62,815 bases of DNA from Desulfoluna sp. (GCF_030145185.1 NZ_JAQYWB010000032.1:1-62815); one strand, 5' to 3'. Positions 19,183 to 29,121 are shown, counted from the stretch's first letter. Notes: generated by a model from the letters alone, not told the origin. Translations and numbers: made by a program.

Positions 19183-20031
19183 ATGAATGATACCCTGATC
19201 ATTGAAAACGAGCGGCTTGAGATTCAGCTCCTTCTAGAAGCCATTTATCTGAAATACGGTCATGATTTTCGAAGCTACGCCTTTACTCATACCAAGCGGA
19301 GGCTGGAGCATCGTCGGTCTATAGAAGGGTTTAAAAATTTTTCAGAAATGCAGCATCGGGTGATTTATGATGAGGCTTTTTTCAACAGCCTGCTCCTTGA
19401 TCTCTCGATTAATGTGACGGAAATGTTCAGGGATCCCTGGTTTTACAAGCGGATCCGTGACGTGGTGCTGCCTCACCTCAAGACCTATCCGTATGCTAAA
19501 GTCTGGCATGCGGGGTGTTCGGCGGGTCAGGAGGTCTACTCCATGTGCATTCTTCTCGAAGAAGAGGGGATGGACGATCGCGTGCAGGTGTACGCCACCG
19601 ATTTTAATGAGCTGATTCTCCAAAAGGCAAAAGACGGCATCTACCCCATGGATCTGGTGCGCGACTACACGGCAAATTACCAGAAAGCTGGAGGCCTTCG
19701 CTCGTTTTCGGATTACTATTCGGCCGATTATGACAACGTGATTATGAAGCGCTCGTTAAAGGACCATGTCCTGTTCTCCTCTCATAATCTGGTGACTGAC
19801 GGGGTGTTCGGTGAGATGAATGTGATCTTTTGCAGAAATGTTTTGATTTATTTTAACAAAGAGCTGCAGAACCGGGTGCTGCAGCTTTTTTGGGACAGCC
19901 TGTGCCCGGGAGGATTCCTCTGTCTGGGGTCCAAGGAGAGCCTGCGGTTTTCAAGTGTTGCCGACAAATTTGACGTGGTCTCGGAACGTGAAAAGATTTA
20001 CCGAAAGAAGCGAAGCCCATCGACCCTGTAA
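19183..20031 (+). CDS. CheR-type protein-glutamate methyltransferase
   Basis: 282 residues, starting two bases after the kinase stop, so translationally coupled. It has the CheR N-terminal helical domain and SAM-binding domain: WHAGCSAGQEVYSM (motif I), YATDFNE (strand 2 acidic residue) and VIFCRNVLIYFN. Its usual job is SAM-dependent methylation of glutamates on chemoreceptor-like sensors. Pairing with a CheB lacking a receiver domain and with a hybrid kinase is typical of alternative chemosensory systems not aimed at flagella. Confidence 0.93.
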   Translation: MNDTLIIENERLEIQLLLEAIYLKYGHDFRSYAFTHTKRRLEHRRSIEGFKNFSEMQHRVIYDEAFFNSLLLDLSINVTEMFRDPWFYKRIRDVVLPHLKTYPYAKVWHAGCSAGQEVYSMCILLEEEGMDDRVQVYATDFNELILQKAKDGIYPMDLVRDYTANYQKAGGLRSFSDYYSADYDNVIMKRSLKDHVLFSSHNLVTDGVFGEMNVIFCRNVLIYFNKELQNRVLQLFWDSLCPGGFLCLGSKESLRFSSVADKFDVVSEREKIYRKKRSPSTL

Positions 20032-20071
20032 GAGGTTTGCTGTTGCAGGGCATCAGGTGGAAGGGGGGCGC

Positions 20072-20668
20072 TTGAAAAAATATGAAGCGGTCGTGATAGG
20101 TGTTTCTGCCGGAGGGCTTGCGGCGCTGGACGCGATTCTGCCGACTCTCGACGCCTCGTTTATGATGCCGGTGCTTGTGGTTCAGCATCTCAGCCCCGAC
20201 ATGGAGAGTTATCTCCCTTTGCATCTGAACATGCGGTGTGCACTGCATGCCAAGGAAGCAGAAGATAAAGAATCCCTGAGGCCGGGGACCATTTATGTCG
20301 CGCCTCCCAACTATCACCTGATGGTGGAGGAGGACAAAACCATGGCCCTGTCAGCGCAAGCGCGGGTGAATTTTTCCCGTCCGTCGGTGGATGTCTTGTT
20401 TGAAACGGCGGCGGAGGTTTTTTGCGATCGACTGGTGGGGGTGGTTTTGACCGGGGCCAATTCCGACGGCGCTGCGGGACTGGCTAAGATCAAGCAGTTT
20501 GGCGGGTTGACGATCGTGCAGGACCCAGCCACCGCTGAAGTCGATGCCATGCCCAAAGCGGCCCTGAAGTCCACGGCGGTGGATTATGTGTTACCCCTTG
20601 ACTGTATCGGCCCTTTTCTGCAAACCTTGGCTCGTCAGGGGCTTCATGAGAGCTCTCCAGGGGAATGA
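20072..20668 (+). CDS. CheB-type methylesterase, stand-alone catalytic domain
   Basis: 198 residues. The chosen start is the TTG at 20072, just after the purine-rich GGAAGGGGGG; no ATG gives a good fit at the domain boundary. Catalytic triad motifs are present: GVSAGGL (Ser), VVQHLSP (His) and TGANSDGAAG (Asp). There is no receiver domain, so it is not directly phosphorylated in the way classical CheB is. It would remove methyl groups added by the preceding CheR. Confidence 0.9.
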   Translation: MKKYEAVVIGVSAGGLAALDAILPTLDASFMMPVLVVQHLSPDMESYLPLHLNMRCALHAKEAEDKESLRPGTIYVAPPNYHLMVEEDKTMALSAQARVNFSRPSVDVLFETAAEVFCDRLVGVVLTGANSDGAAGLAKIKQFGGLTIVQDPATAEVDAMPKAALKSTAVDYVLPLDCIGPFLQTLARQGLHESSPGE

Positions 20669-20798
20669 GTCCCTGGTTCTCCGGGCTCGGTGAGGGCGCT
20701 TGATGGTAACGGTTCGTATACCGCTTCCGGTGTCCAAGGGTACCGTTGATTTAAAAAGAGCTGATCGGCTCTATCGAATTAAGCCATAAAAGGTTGTC

Positions 20799-21806
20799 AT
20801 GGGAATTGCTAAGATACTGATTGTTGATGATCGTCCGGAGAACCTGTTGACACTCGAGAGCCTGCTGGATGAACCCGATATTGAGTTGGTGCGGGCCACC
20901 TCCGGCGTGGAGGCCCTGGGGCTGACGCTGGACCATGATTTCGCCCTGGTACTCCTTGATGTTCAGATGCCCGGTATGGATGGGTATGAAGTCGCCGAGT
21001 TGATGCGTGGCAACAAAAAGACAAAGCATATCCCCATTATTTTCATTACGGCAGCGTTTCGAGCGGAGGCGCAGGTGTTCAAGGGGTATGAGAGCGGTGC
21101 CGTGGATTATTTGTTTAAGCCTCTGGATGAAAAGGTTTTTCAGAGCAAGGTCGGGGTGTTCATTGAGCTCTTTCGCCACAAGGACGCCCTGCGGAAAAAG
21201 ACACGTGAGCTCGACCAGAAGCTCGTTGAACTCGAAGAGCTGCAGCAGCAGCTGGAAGAAACCAACGAGCAGCTTCGCCTCCTGTCCACCACAGACGGGT
21301 TGACCGGGCTGTACAATAAAAGAGAGTTTGATACTTTTTTTGACATGGAGTGGCGGCGGGGTCTCCGGGGCCGGGCACCTATTTCCCTGTTGTTGCTGGA
21401 TATCGATTTTTTTAAAGCCTACAATGACACCCACGGCCATGCGGCAGGCGATGATTGCTTGAAAATGGTCGCCTTTGCCATCTCTGATGCGGCCAGAAGA
21501 CATACGGATAAAGTGGCACGGGTCGGCGGTGAGGAATTTGCCGTTCTTCTTCCAGAGACAGAACCCGAAGGGGCTCGGCATGTTGCGGAGCGTCTTCGAA
21601 GGGCTGTCTCCGATCTTAACGTTCCGCATGGGGCGTCTCCGACGGCGGCGTGTGTCACTATCAGTATCGGCATCGCAACCATGACTCCGGATCTGCAGCA
21701 TGTTCAGCGAGATCTTTTTGAAACGGCGGATGCCGGGTTGTATCAGGCCAAAGAGACGGGAAGAAACAGCTGGTGCGTTCGGACCTCTGTTCCCATCGTC
21801 GCATGA
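20799..21806 (+). CDS. Response regulator with GGDEF diguanylate cyclase domain
   Basis: 335 residues: REC domain (residues 1-~125; phospho-Asp in LVLLDVQMPGMDG), a coiled-coil linker (~128-165, rich in Glu/Leu/Gln) and a GGDEF domain with active-site signature RVGGEEFAVLLPE near residue 248. It should make cyclic di-GMP when phosphorylated, most simply by the hybrid kinase encoded upstream. I see no clear RxxD inhibitory site. Confidence 0.93.
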   Translation: MGIAKILIVDDRPENLLTLESLLDEPDIELVRATSGVEALGLTLDHDFALVLLDVQMPGMDGYEVAELMRGNKKTKHIPIIFITAAFRAEAQVFKGYESGAVDYLFKPLDEKVFQSKVGVFIELFRHKDALRKKTRELDQKLVELEELQQQLEETNEQLRLLSTTDGLTGLYNKREFDTFFDMEWRRGLRGRAPISLLLLDIDFFKAYNDTHGHAAGDDCLKMVAFAISDAARRHTDKVARVGGEEFAVLLPETEPEGARHVAERLRRAVSDLNVPHGASPTAACVTISIGIATMTPDLQHVQRDLFETADAGLYQAKETGRNSWCVRTSVPIVA

Positions 21807-21915
21807 CAGGTGGTTGTGACACACCTTATAAATTAGATATTTCCATTCCTTGAGGGTTCATAGATCAAGGGATGGGTTAATACGAAAGATGAGAAAAAGA
21901 GAGAAGGAACGTTTC

Positions 21916-22515
21916 ATGAAAAATATTTGTGTGTTTTGCGGTGCAAGCCCCGGCTCCAATCCTGCTTATGTAAACGCAGCCAAGGCGCTTGGTGAAAAGA
22001 TGGCCGCAAACGACATCCGCCTTGTCTACGGGGGAGGAAGCCTGGGAATGATGGGTGCCATCGCAGAGACCGTGATTAAAAACGGAGGCAGCGTCACCGG
22101 GGTGATTACCCGTCATCTGTATGACATGGAGGTGGCCTTGACCGATCTGGATGATTTGAGGATTGTGGACACCATGCACGAAAGAAAAGCGCTTATGGCG
22201 GAACTCTCCGATGGGTTCATCGCTCTCCCCGGAGGGTTTGGGACCATGGAGGAGATTTTTGAAATCATTACCTGGTCTCAGCTGCGTATCCATGAAAAGC
22301 CCTGCGGTTTTCTCAATGTGGACGCCTATTACGATAAATTACTCGATTTTTTTAACCACATGGCCGGTCAGTCGTTTATCGAAGAGAATTTCAGCTCCAT
22401 GGTTTTGATGGATGAAAAACCGGAGGATCTGATTCGACGGCTAAGGGCCTACACACCGGTTAAAACAGACAAAGGCGCGTGGGCGAAAGAACTCACCGCA
22501 AACAGCCTCGCCTGA
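21916..22515 (+). CDS. LOG-family Rossmann protein (TIGR00730)
   Basis: 199 residues from the ATG at 21916 (GAAGGAA upstream). It begins KNICVFCGASPG, has VYGGGSLGMMG, and the family signature PGGFGTMEE near residues 105-113. The family removes ribose-5-phosphate from nucleoside monophosphates; some members release cytokinins. Length is normal. It is separated from the signalling cluster by 109 bases and may be its own unit. Confidence 0.92.
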   Translation: MKNICVFCGASPGSNPAYVNAAKALGEKMAANDIRLVYGGGSLGMMGAIAETVIKNGGSVTGVITRHLYDMEVALTDLDDLRIVDTMHERKALMAELSDGFIALPGGFGTMEEIFEIITWSQLRIHEKPCGFLNVDAYYDKLLDFFNHMAGQSFIEENFSSMVLMDEKPEDLIRRLRAYTPVKTDKGAWAKELTANSLA

Positions 22516-22596
22516 TTTTCTCTTATTCACAGCCATGGGTTCCCTGTTCATTCCAGGCTCCAATGTCACCCACACAGGTGAGATTACGGCGGCGTC

Positions 22597-22763
22597 GTAG
22601 GATGGGAACCCATTTAATATCAAAGGGCGAAGCGAGCCCATCTGGCTGTCGGGAAACCCACAACGATGAAAATTACATAAATTTCGACGACGCAGCCTCT
22701 TTTCCCGGCGTGATCGGTTGCACCCGCGCCAGATGGGCACGGCACACCCTTTGCCCATCCTAC
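22597..22763. repeat. Family C intergenic element, copy 1
   Basis: 167 bp bounded by GTAGGATGGG and CCCATCCTAC. Internal blocks include CATTTAATATCAAAGGGCGA, GCCCATCTGG, GATGAAAATTACATAAATTT and GTTGCACCCGCGCCAGATGGG. A second copy of the same length is at 59304-59470. GCCCATCTGG and CCAGATGGGC form an inner inverted repeat. Confidence 0.88.
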
Positions 22764-22958
22764 AGGTTTCCAACGATAACCAGCGTACTGCAGGTTATGT
22801 TGCACCAAAACCTGTCCATTGATCACTCAAACATGGCTGGGGAAGGAAAGTTGGTAACCAGAATAATAAATGATATGTTGAGGTTACCGATAGCGCAGGG
22901 CCGCCGGAGGTAACTTTGGCTCTGGTGAATCAGCCGGGGCAAACGTTTGACATCTCTT

Positions 22959-23016
22959 GCCGCTGCGATTGACCCCGTCTAACCCGGGCTATGGGTCAAT
23001 CACAGCGGCTTTTTTT
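22959..23016 (+). terminator. Intrinsic terminator
   Basis: Stem GCCGCTGCGATTGACCC with GGGTCAATCACAGCGGC, followed by TTTTTTT. The T-run is on the plus strand. It would stop transcription running from the LOG-family gene past the family C repeat. Confidence 0.8.
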
Positions 23017-23075
23017 ATGGCATCTCTGTGTTCATTTAAACTGTCACACCGATGGCATCGGGCCGTGGTCTTCTC

Positions 23076-24293
23076 CTATCGGACCCGCTCCCCTTCGGCG
23101 AAAACCGCCTTGGGAAAGGCCCCGAGGTGAAAGGGGGTCTGGTCCCAGACCACGAGGCTGGCGAGTTTGCCCGGCTCAATGGAGCCGAGTTGGTCGTCGA
23201 TGCCCAGAATCGTGGCGCTTTTGCCCGTGATGATGCCGATGGCCTCGGCTTCGCTCATGCCCTGGATAAGAAAGTATTTCAGCCCTTCGCGCAAGGTAGA
23301 GGCCAGGGTGACCGGGTGATCGCTCATGATGGTGTAGACGGCGTCGGAGGCCATGAGTTTGGCGGCGTTTTTGTATTCGGCGTGCTTGAGTTCTACCTTG
23401 TAGCCAATGGAGCCGATGGGGCCATAGACCACGGGGATCTCTTTTTCGGCGAGTTTGTTAAAGATCTCGGTATGAAAGACATCGCAGGCGTGGTCGCAGG
23501 TGACCGAGAGACCGTACTTGTCCACGAGTTTCAGCAGGTAGAGGATGTCGTCTTCTTTGTGGACATGGACCTTGGCGATTTTTTCCCCACTTAAAAGCTC
23601 CAGAAGGGCTTTCTCTTCCGTATTGAAGGAGAGCTGGTACTCGCGGTCGATGAAGTCCGATTCAAAGGCGTGATCGGTTTCGTTGATTTCGCCCTTCGCC
23701 TGCTTATCGGAGAGGTCGTTGAATTTTTTCTCCCGTTGAAGGGAGGCCTTCTCTTTTTTGAGGAGCAGCTCATCGAACCGTTTTTCGAGCATGGCGTAGA
23801 GTCCCATGCGGGTGGTGGGGCGGACGCCTTTCCAGTCGGTGGTGGAGCGTGGGTTGTGGCCCAGGGCCATTTTGTAGCCGTAGTCTTTGATCACCGCCTC
23901 GTCTCTGTATTTCGCGAAGTTTCGGATGACCTTGGCTTTCCCCCCGATGAGGTTGCCGCTTCCCGGGACCACGCAGCTGTAGAGGATGCCGAAATCCACG
24001 GCATCGGAAAACGCGCGGTCGTCGAAGTAGAGGCTGTCCAGCGGGTCTGCCAGGGGCAGGATCTGGCCCATCTCGTCGTTGGCTTCTCCCTCCTGATGGG
24101 GCTCCCCTTCGCGCTCCAGGCCGATGTGGGAGTGAGGGTCGATGAAGGCAGGGGTTACCACCCCTTCCATGTCGAAGGGGATGGCCGTGTCGGAAATGCT
24201 TTCGATGCGGTTGTCTTTGAGGGTGATATACCGGTCTTTAAAAGCCCCTCCATTTCCGTCGAAGAGGAGGGTCGCTTTGATGATTTGTGTCAT
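23076..24293 (-). CDS. Amidohydrolase (imidazolonepropionase-like)
   Basis: 405 residues; the start at 24293 fits the usual N-terminus of the superfamily (MTQIIKATLLFDG). Metal motif FIDPHSHIG (HxH) is near residue 70, with later candidate ligands in VHVHKED, CDHACDVFH and SDHPVT. The C-terminal small beta domain ends with LGSIEPGKLASLVVWD. An insertion rich in Lys/Glu (~150-230) is charged and helical. It hydrolyses a C-N bond in an unknown substrate. The ribosome binding site is weak. It is followed on its 5' side by an OYE-type reductase on the same strand. Confidence 0.88.
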   Translation of the reverse strand: MTQIIKATLLFDGNGGAFKDRYITLKDNRIESISDTAIPFDMEGVVTPAFIDPHSHIGLEREGEPHQEGEANDEMGQILPLADPLDSLYFDDRAFSDAVDFGILYSCVVPGSGNLIGGKAKVIRNFAKYRDEAVIKDYGYKMALGHNPRSTTDWKGVRPTTRMGLYAMLEKRFDELLLKKEKASLQREKKFNDLSDKQAKGEINETDHAFESDFIDREYQLSFNTEEKALLELLSGEKIAKVHVHKEDDILYLLKLVDKYGLSVTCDHACDVFHTEIFNKLAEKEIPVVYGPIGSIGYKVELKHAEYKNAAKLMASDAVYTIMSDHPVTLASTLREGLKYFLIQGMSEAEAIGIITGKSATILGIDDQLGSIEPGKLASLVVWDQTPFHLGAFPKAVFAEGERVR

Positions 24294-24599
24294 GGTTTCA
24301 CGGGTTCCTGATTTTATCCGTTTATGTGGGCATCGGCCCGGCCAAAGGCCGTAACAGAAGCGCTTCTTACCTTGCGGCTTTTGGCCACAGGTCTGGGGCA
24401 TTATACATCTGTTGAGAATGGAATGAAATGGCGGGGGGCGGAATTCACAGAGGAGATAATGAACCCAGGGATGCTTTCTCTGGATAAAGAGAGCCTTGGG
24501 TCCATGGATGTGCCATACCCCTGTCCTTTTATAACGGCAGAGCAAAGAGGTGTGATAACCCAGCACGATGGACCACGAACGAAGCACAAATGAGCGGAT

Positions 24600-24633
24600 G
24601 CCTCCGGCAGGGATGCCGGAGGCTCTTTCTTAA
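24600..24633. terminator. Hairpin downstream of the OYE-family gene
   Basis: A perfect 10-bp stem (GCCTCCGGCA / TGCCGGAGGC, loop GGGA). The T-rich side is on the plus strand, so for the minus-strand reductase it may be a hairpin-only terminator. The remaining bases 24294-24599 show nothing recognisable. Confidence 0.55.
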
Positions 24634-24656
24634 AAGCTAACGCGGATATATCTGGG

Positions 24657-25760
24657 CTAAGCTGCTTTTTCTCGGTTTTGGATACAATTATTGCCATCCA
24701 GGGTGAAGCACTGCCCGCAGGAGGTGCAGCGGGGTTTCACGCTTTTATCGGCCTTCCATTTGTTGATGAGGTCGGGTTCGCAGAGGAGAGGCCGGGAGAA
24801 GGAGAAGCAGGAGATCTCCGTTTCGTTGAGGAGGTTTTCCATGGTCTCGACAGAGCGATTGCCGCCCACGAGGATTACCGGGGCGCTGACGGCTTCGGCA
24901 ATCACCCGGGCGTATTCGCTGAAGTAGGAGTCCTGGGCGGGGAGTGTTACCTCAAGGGTGGGCTCTTTTTCTGTTTTGGGTGCTCGGAAGACCGGCCCGC
25001 CACTGATCTCGATGCCTGCAATGCCCAGGGTGTCCAGCTTTTTGCAGAGGGCCAGGCACTCTTCGAAGGTAAAGCCTTTGGTCCCCATGAAATCGGAGCA
25101 GTTGAGCTTGATGAGGATGGGAAAATCCGGAGCGGTTTTTTTGCGGATATTTTCGAAAATATCAAAAATAATGCGCGCTCGCTTTTCGCTTGAACCACCG
25201 AAGACATCTTCCCTCCGGTTGAAGAAGGGGGAGAGAAATTGGTTCAGCAGGTAGCCGTGCCCTGCGTGCATCTCCACCCCGTCAAAGCCGCTCTCCATGG
25301 CGCGTCTGGCCGCATCTCCAAAGGCGTTAATGAGGGTCTGGATATCTAAGGGGGTCATCTCATGGGGGGTCACCCCGGAGATTTTGTTGGTGACGGCTGA
25401 AGGACCCCATATGACGCGGCTTTCGGTGTTGAACCAGGTAAAGGAGCCGCCGTAGACCAACTGAAGAACAATCTTGCTGTCGTTCTCATGAACGATGTCA
25501 GTCAGGGATTTGTAAGCGTCGATAAAGGTGTCGTTGTAGGCTCCAAACATTTTCGGGCTGGGCTGCTCTTCTTCCAGAACAAAGGCATAGCCGGTGATGA
25601 GCGCGGCAGCTCCGCCCCTGGCCAGGTCTGCATAAAGAGCCAGGGTTTGATCATTGATCTGGCCCTTCTCTTCAGCGATTCCTTCCCAGGTGGCGGCCCT
25701 CAGACATCGATTTTTGAGCTCAAGATTGCCAAGACGTGTGACGTCGAAAAGTTCCTTCAT
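24657..25760 (-). CDS. Old yellow enzyme-family NADH:flavin oxidoreductase
   Basis: 367 residues; GGAGG upstream of the ATG at 25760. It is a TIM-barrel FMN enzyme with the family motif EMHAGHGYLLNQFLSP near residue 170 and FMN-phosphate region VGGNRSVE near residue 300. The C-terminal CTSCGQCFTLDGNNC gives four cysteines in place of the 4Fe-4S domain of larger 2,4-dienoyl-CoA reductases, whose second half is absent here. It should reduce an activated double bond; the substrate is unknown. Confidence 0.9.
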   Translation of the reverse strand: MKELFDVTRLGNLELKNRCLRAATWEGIAEEKGQINDQTLALYADLARGGAAALITGYAFVLEEEQPSPKMFGAYNDTFIDAYKSLTDIVHENDSKIVLQLVYGGSFTWFNTESRVIWGPSAVTNKISGVTPHEMTPLDIQTLINAFGDAARRAMESGFDGVEMHAGHGYLLNQFLSPFFNRREDVFGGSSEKRARIIFDIFENIRKKTAPDFPILIKLNCSDFMGTKGFTFEECLALCKKLDTLGIAGIEISGGPVFRAPKTEKEPTLEVTLPAQDSYFSEYARVIAEAVSAPVILVGGNRSVETMENLLNETEISCFSFSRPLLCEPDLINKWKADKSVKPRCTSCGQCFTLDGNNCIQNREKAA

Positions 25761-26374
25761 TGTTCCTCCGGATAGTGATACACGATCTCATCAGTTTCGG
25801 TCATTTTTTTGCTTTATGCCAACACAATGGAGACATAGGGGCTATAGCCTCTTGCGGTGAGAATTTCAAGGTTTCCTGAACTTTCCATGGGGTCGAATAG
25901 ATCGTTGCCATGCCCTTGATGGGATAACAAGCGTCTTGTCGTTGTAAATTAAAACATGAAATGATGCCTGGTTGATCGTTCAGAGGGCTGATGTAAGGTC
26001 TTGTTGCTATTATAATTAGGGGTATTTCATTCTGCCCTTGCAGAATTTAATTTTACTGTTGTATAATAAAAATTCGACCGTTCAGGGGGGCAGGATTGTA
26101 TTCATCCCCCCGCATCACCCATCCACATCGCTATACGCTAAAAATAGTACAGACGTAAAAATTTCACGTCAGGCTTCTGCATTCTGAGTGACCGATCAAA
26201 CTTTTTGAATCTTCCTGAGTCCGCGATGGCGGTTTATTATATTTTTCCAGTATTCATCCGTGTGTTTGACCCTTTTCAGGGGCGTAGCCTGGTGTGTCCA
26301 TTGAGTTGCGACGGATCCGCGATCGTCATCATTATCCCGAATGTAACGTTGAGTGACCCGTGTGAAAGGAAGCC
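25761..26374. other. Divergent 614-base gap upstream of the sigma54 activator
   Basis: Contains a good sigma70-type promoter (annotated separately) and AT-rich DNA. No gene or repeat was found. Confidence 0.6.
26038..26067 (+). promoter_or_regulatory. Sigma70-type promoter candidate
   Basis: TTGCAG, 18 bases, then a perfect TATAAT, about 300 bases upstream of the PAS/sigma54 activator gene. Confidence 0.5.
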
Positions 26375-28930
26375 ATGAAGGAGTCCACTTTATTCAAATC
26401 TGTTTTCAATGCAACCCCTATCATTCTTGTGATTTTGTCCATAGAAGGCAAACTCATGGATTACAATGAATCTTTCAGGCGTGTTTCCGGGTATTCCGAT
26501 GATGAGCTTGTCAACATTCACATCCGGGAGATTATTCATCCGGATGACTATGAGATGGTTCACAATAATTACGCCTCTTTGACTCGCGGGGAGTTTGAAT
26601 CATTTCGTGCGACCCGTCGATTTGTCTGCAAATATGGGGATGTCTTCTGGGCGGATGTCTCCTCATCCCCGATCTGTGGTGAGGACAATCAAGTCAAAGC
26701 CGTCAGTTGCACTGCCTTTGACATGACGCGACGTAAAAATATGGATGTGGCCTTAAGGGATCGCGACGAAAGGCTTCAGACGCTCTTTGAGAAAAAGGGC
26801 GATGCGGTGGTCGTGTTGGACGAGGGGATGAAGATCATACGGGTTAATCGAATTTTTGAGGAGATCTCCGGATTTTCCAAGGCCGAGCTGAAGAGACCCC
26901 TCAACATATTGGAGTTTGTCCATGAGCAGGACGCCGAGAGACTTTTTAAATATCATCGCGAGCGCCGGCAGCCATCCGCCGATGTCCCCGAATCTTATGT
27001 CTGTCGCCTGATTGATCATAAGGGGGGGGTGCGGGAACAGACGATTAAGGTGGCCATGATTCCCGGCACCAGCAGAAGTCTGGTCGTCATTAAAAACTGC
27101 ATGGCGGCGGAACCCGTTCCCTCTTTTTCAGACAGAAAAAAGGACGATCCCTTTCGGCTTATTGCGGAAAACTCCACGGACGTCGTCTTTATGACCGATC
27201 TTGACCTTGCGGTGACCTACGTCAGTCCCTCGGTGGAATGGGTGACGGGCTATACCCAGGAAGAATTTAAGCTTCTGAAGCTGCATGAGTTTTTTTCTGA
27301 GGAATCCTATGGCCGGGCCAAGACAATGTTGAAGGAGGGGATCCTCGGAACGTATGACGCGCGGGTACCCTTCACCACAGAGTACCAGTGCCTTCATAAG
27401 GATGGCACCAACCGTTGGATTGAAACCATCACCCGGTTGATTCTCAGTGAGTATGGCCATCCTATCGGAATTACAGGCGCTTCCCGGAACATCACCGAGA
27501 GAAGGACCGTCGAGGAGGCCCTGCGTCGAAGTGAGACCAAGTACCGGATGCTGACGGAAGAGATCAAAGATGTGGTCCTTGGCTTGACCCCTGACCTGCT
27601 CATTGACTACATCAGCCCGGTGGTTTCAGAATTCAGCGGGTACAGCCCCGGGGAGATGACCGGCACCCACGTCTCTGCCTATCTGCATGATCCCGGGGAG
27701 TTGGAGACGGCCCTGGACCTTTTGACCCAGGCCTTTACCGGAGACAGTGAAACCAACTCCTTTGAGTTCCTGTTTTACGCCAAGGATCGTCCTGATTTTT
27801 ATGTGGAGGTGACCTGTAACCCTATTTTTGAAGGGGGCCGGGTTATTCTTTTGCAGTGTGTGGCCCGGGACATCACGGAACGGAAAAAAGCCGCAGATGC
27901 CCTGAAAGAGCGGGAGCAGCAGCTGAGTGTCGAAAATATCTATCTGAAGAAATCCATTCAGAAAAGCGAGAGATTCGGTAACATCATCGGCAAGAGTGAC
28001 GCCATGCTGCGGGTCTATGAACGGATCATTCAGGCGGCATCGTCTCCTGCCAATGTGGTGGTTTCCGGAGAATCGGGAACAGGGAAAGAGCTCGCGGCCC
28101 GGGCCATCCATGATATGAGCCCCCGGGCTGACAAGCCCTTTGTCCCGGTGAACTGTGGGGCCATCCCGGATACCATTATAGAAAGCGAATTTTTCGGATA
28201 TAAAAAAGGCGCCTTTACAGGGGCCGTTTGCGATAAGGCGGGCTTCCTCGATTTGGCCGACGGCGGCACCCTTTTCCTGGATGAGGTGGGGGAGATCGGT
28301 CTCAATATGCAGGTCAAGCTTCTGAGAGCGCTTGAAGGCGGGGGGTACACCCCCATTGGCAGCAATCAGGTGAAACATGCGCATTTCTCCATTGTCGCCG
28401 CGACCAACCGGGATCTGACGGAGCTGGTGGGACAACGAAAAATGCGCGAGGATTTTTTCTTCAGGATTCACGTGATTCCCATCCGGATGCCCCCCTTAAG
28501 GGACCGGGCCGAGGATATTTCTTTGCTGTTGGACCATTTTTTGATGAAGGCAGGGACCGACAAGCCGCTCCCCCGGATTTCAGAGAAGATTCGACGGGCT
28601 TTTATGGGGTACAGCTGGCCGGGTAACGTGCGGGAGCTGCAAAATGTTTTGAATCGGTTCCTTGCCTTGAATAAACTGGATTTTAGCGGAATTTCTGGCT
28701 TCCCCGACGTCTCAGGTGAGTCGAGACGGGCCAGCTCCAATGCCTCCAACTCCGGGAGTTCCGGTTCCCTGGCGCTTCAGGTGGAGCGGTTTGAGAAAGA
28801 GATTATCCTGAGTCAACTGGGGCGGCATCAATGGAACCGGAGCCGTGTGGCTCAAAAGTTGAACATCGACCGGAAAACCCTGGCATCAAAGATTAAAAAA
28901 TTTGATTTGGCCCCTGACCGTGAGGAATAA
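26375..28930 (+). CDS. PAS-domain sigma54-dependent transcriptional activator
   Basis: 851 residues. Four PAS-type modules fill residues 1-~505 (MDYNESFRRVSGYSDDEL is typical for the first), followed by AAA+ (~530-765) with Walker A GESGTGKE near 565, the sigma54-contact loop GAFTGA near 611, and GGTLFLDEVGE for Walker B. A Fis-type helix-turn-helix is at ~805-845 (NRSRVAQKLNIDRKTLASKI). There are no membrane segments, so it senses a cytosolic signal, perhaps redox or a small ligand. A -24/-12 promoter lies about 175 bases downstream and faces the next operon, the likely target. Confidence 0.94.
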   Translation: MKESTLFKSVFNATPIILVILSIEGKLMDYNESFRRVSGYSDDELVNIHIREIIHPDDYEMVHNNYASLTRGEFESFRATRRFVCKYGDVFWADVSSSPICGEDNQVKAVSCTAFDMTRRKNMDVALRDRDERLQTLFEKKGDAVVVLDEGMKIIRVNRIFEEISGFSKAELKRPLNILEFVHEQDAERLFKYHRERRQPSADVPESYVCRLIDHKGGVREQTIKVAMIPGTSRSLVVIKNCMAAEPVPSFSDRKKDDPFRLIAENSTDVVFMTDLDLAVTYVSPSVEWVTGYTQEEFKLLKLHEFFSEESYGRAKTMLKEGILGTYDARVPFTTEYQCLHKDGTNRWIETITRLILSEYGHPIGITGASRNITERRTVEEALRRSETKYRMLTEEIKDVVLGLTPDLLIDYISPVVSEFSGYSPGEMTGTHVSAYLHDPGELETALDLLTQAFTGDSETNSFEFLFYAKDRPDFYVEVTCNPIFEGGRVILLQCVARDITERKKAADALKEREQQLSVENIYLKKSIQKSERFGNIIGKSDAMLRVYERIIQAASSPANVVVSGESGTGKELAARAIHDMSPRADKPFVPVNCGAIPDTIIESEFFGYKKGAFTGAVCDKAGFLDLADGGTLFLDEVGEIGLNMQVKLLRALEGGGYTPIGSNQVKHAHFSIVAATNRDLTELVGQRKMREDFFFRIHVIPIRMPPLRDRAEDISLLLDHFLMKAGTDKPLPRISEKIRRAFMGYSWPGNVRELQNVLNRFLALNKLDFSGISGFPDVSGESRRASSNASNSGSSGSLALQVERFEKEIILSQLGRHQWNRSRVAQKLNIDRKTLASKIKKFDLAPDREE

Positions 28931-29003
28931 TTCCCCAATGTAAGGAAGATTTCCTCTATTTGATCATTACATAATTAAAACAAGCGATTGGGTGAGCGCA
29001 TGG

Positions 29004-29037
29004 AAAGAGTGGGGATATTCTCCCCACTCTTTTTTTG
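29004..29037 (+). terminator. Intrinsic terminator after the sigma54 activator
   Basis: AAGAGTGGGGA / TCCCCACTCTT stem followed by TTTTTTT. It separates the activator transcript from the downstream sigma54 promoter. Confidence 0.88.
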
Positions 29038-29105
29038 TTTTGCACCCACGCGATGTTGGATGCGCACCCCTTGTCCTGTCGTCTTTTGGCAAGAAAAGGA
29101 GAAGG

Positions 29106-29121
29106 TGGCACGCTTTATGCA
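29106..29121 (+). promoter_or_regulatory. Sigma54 (-24/-12) promoter
   Basis: TGGCACGCTTTATGCA matches the sigma54 consensus TGGCACG-N4-TTGCA with one change in the -12 box and exact GG-GC spacing. It lies after the activator's terminator and 255 bases before the M28-like gene. Confidence 0.75.

Noticed and set aside
22479-22913. Frame across the family C repeat
   Set aside because: Composed of repeat sequence and overlaps the LOG-family gene end; not a gene.
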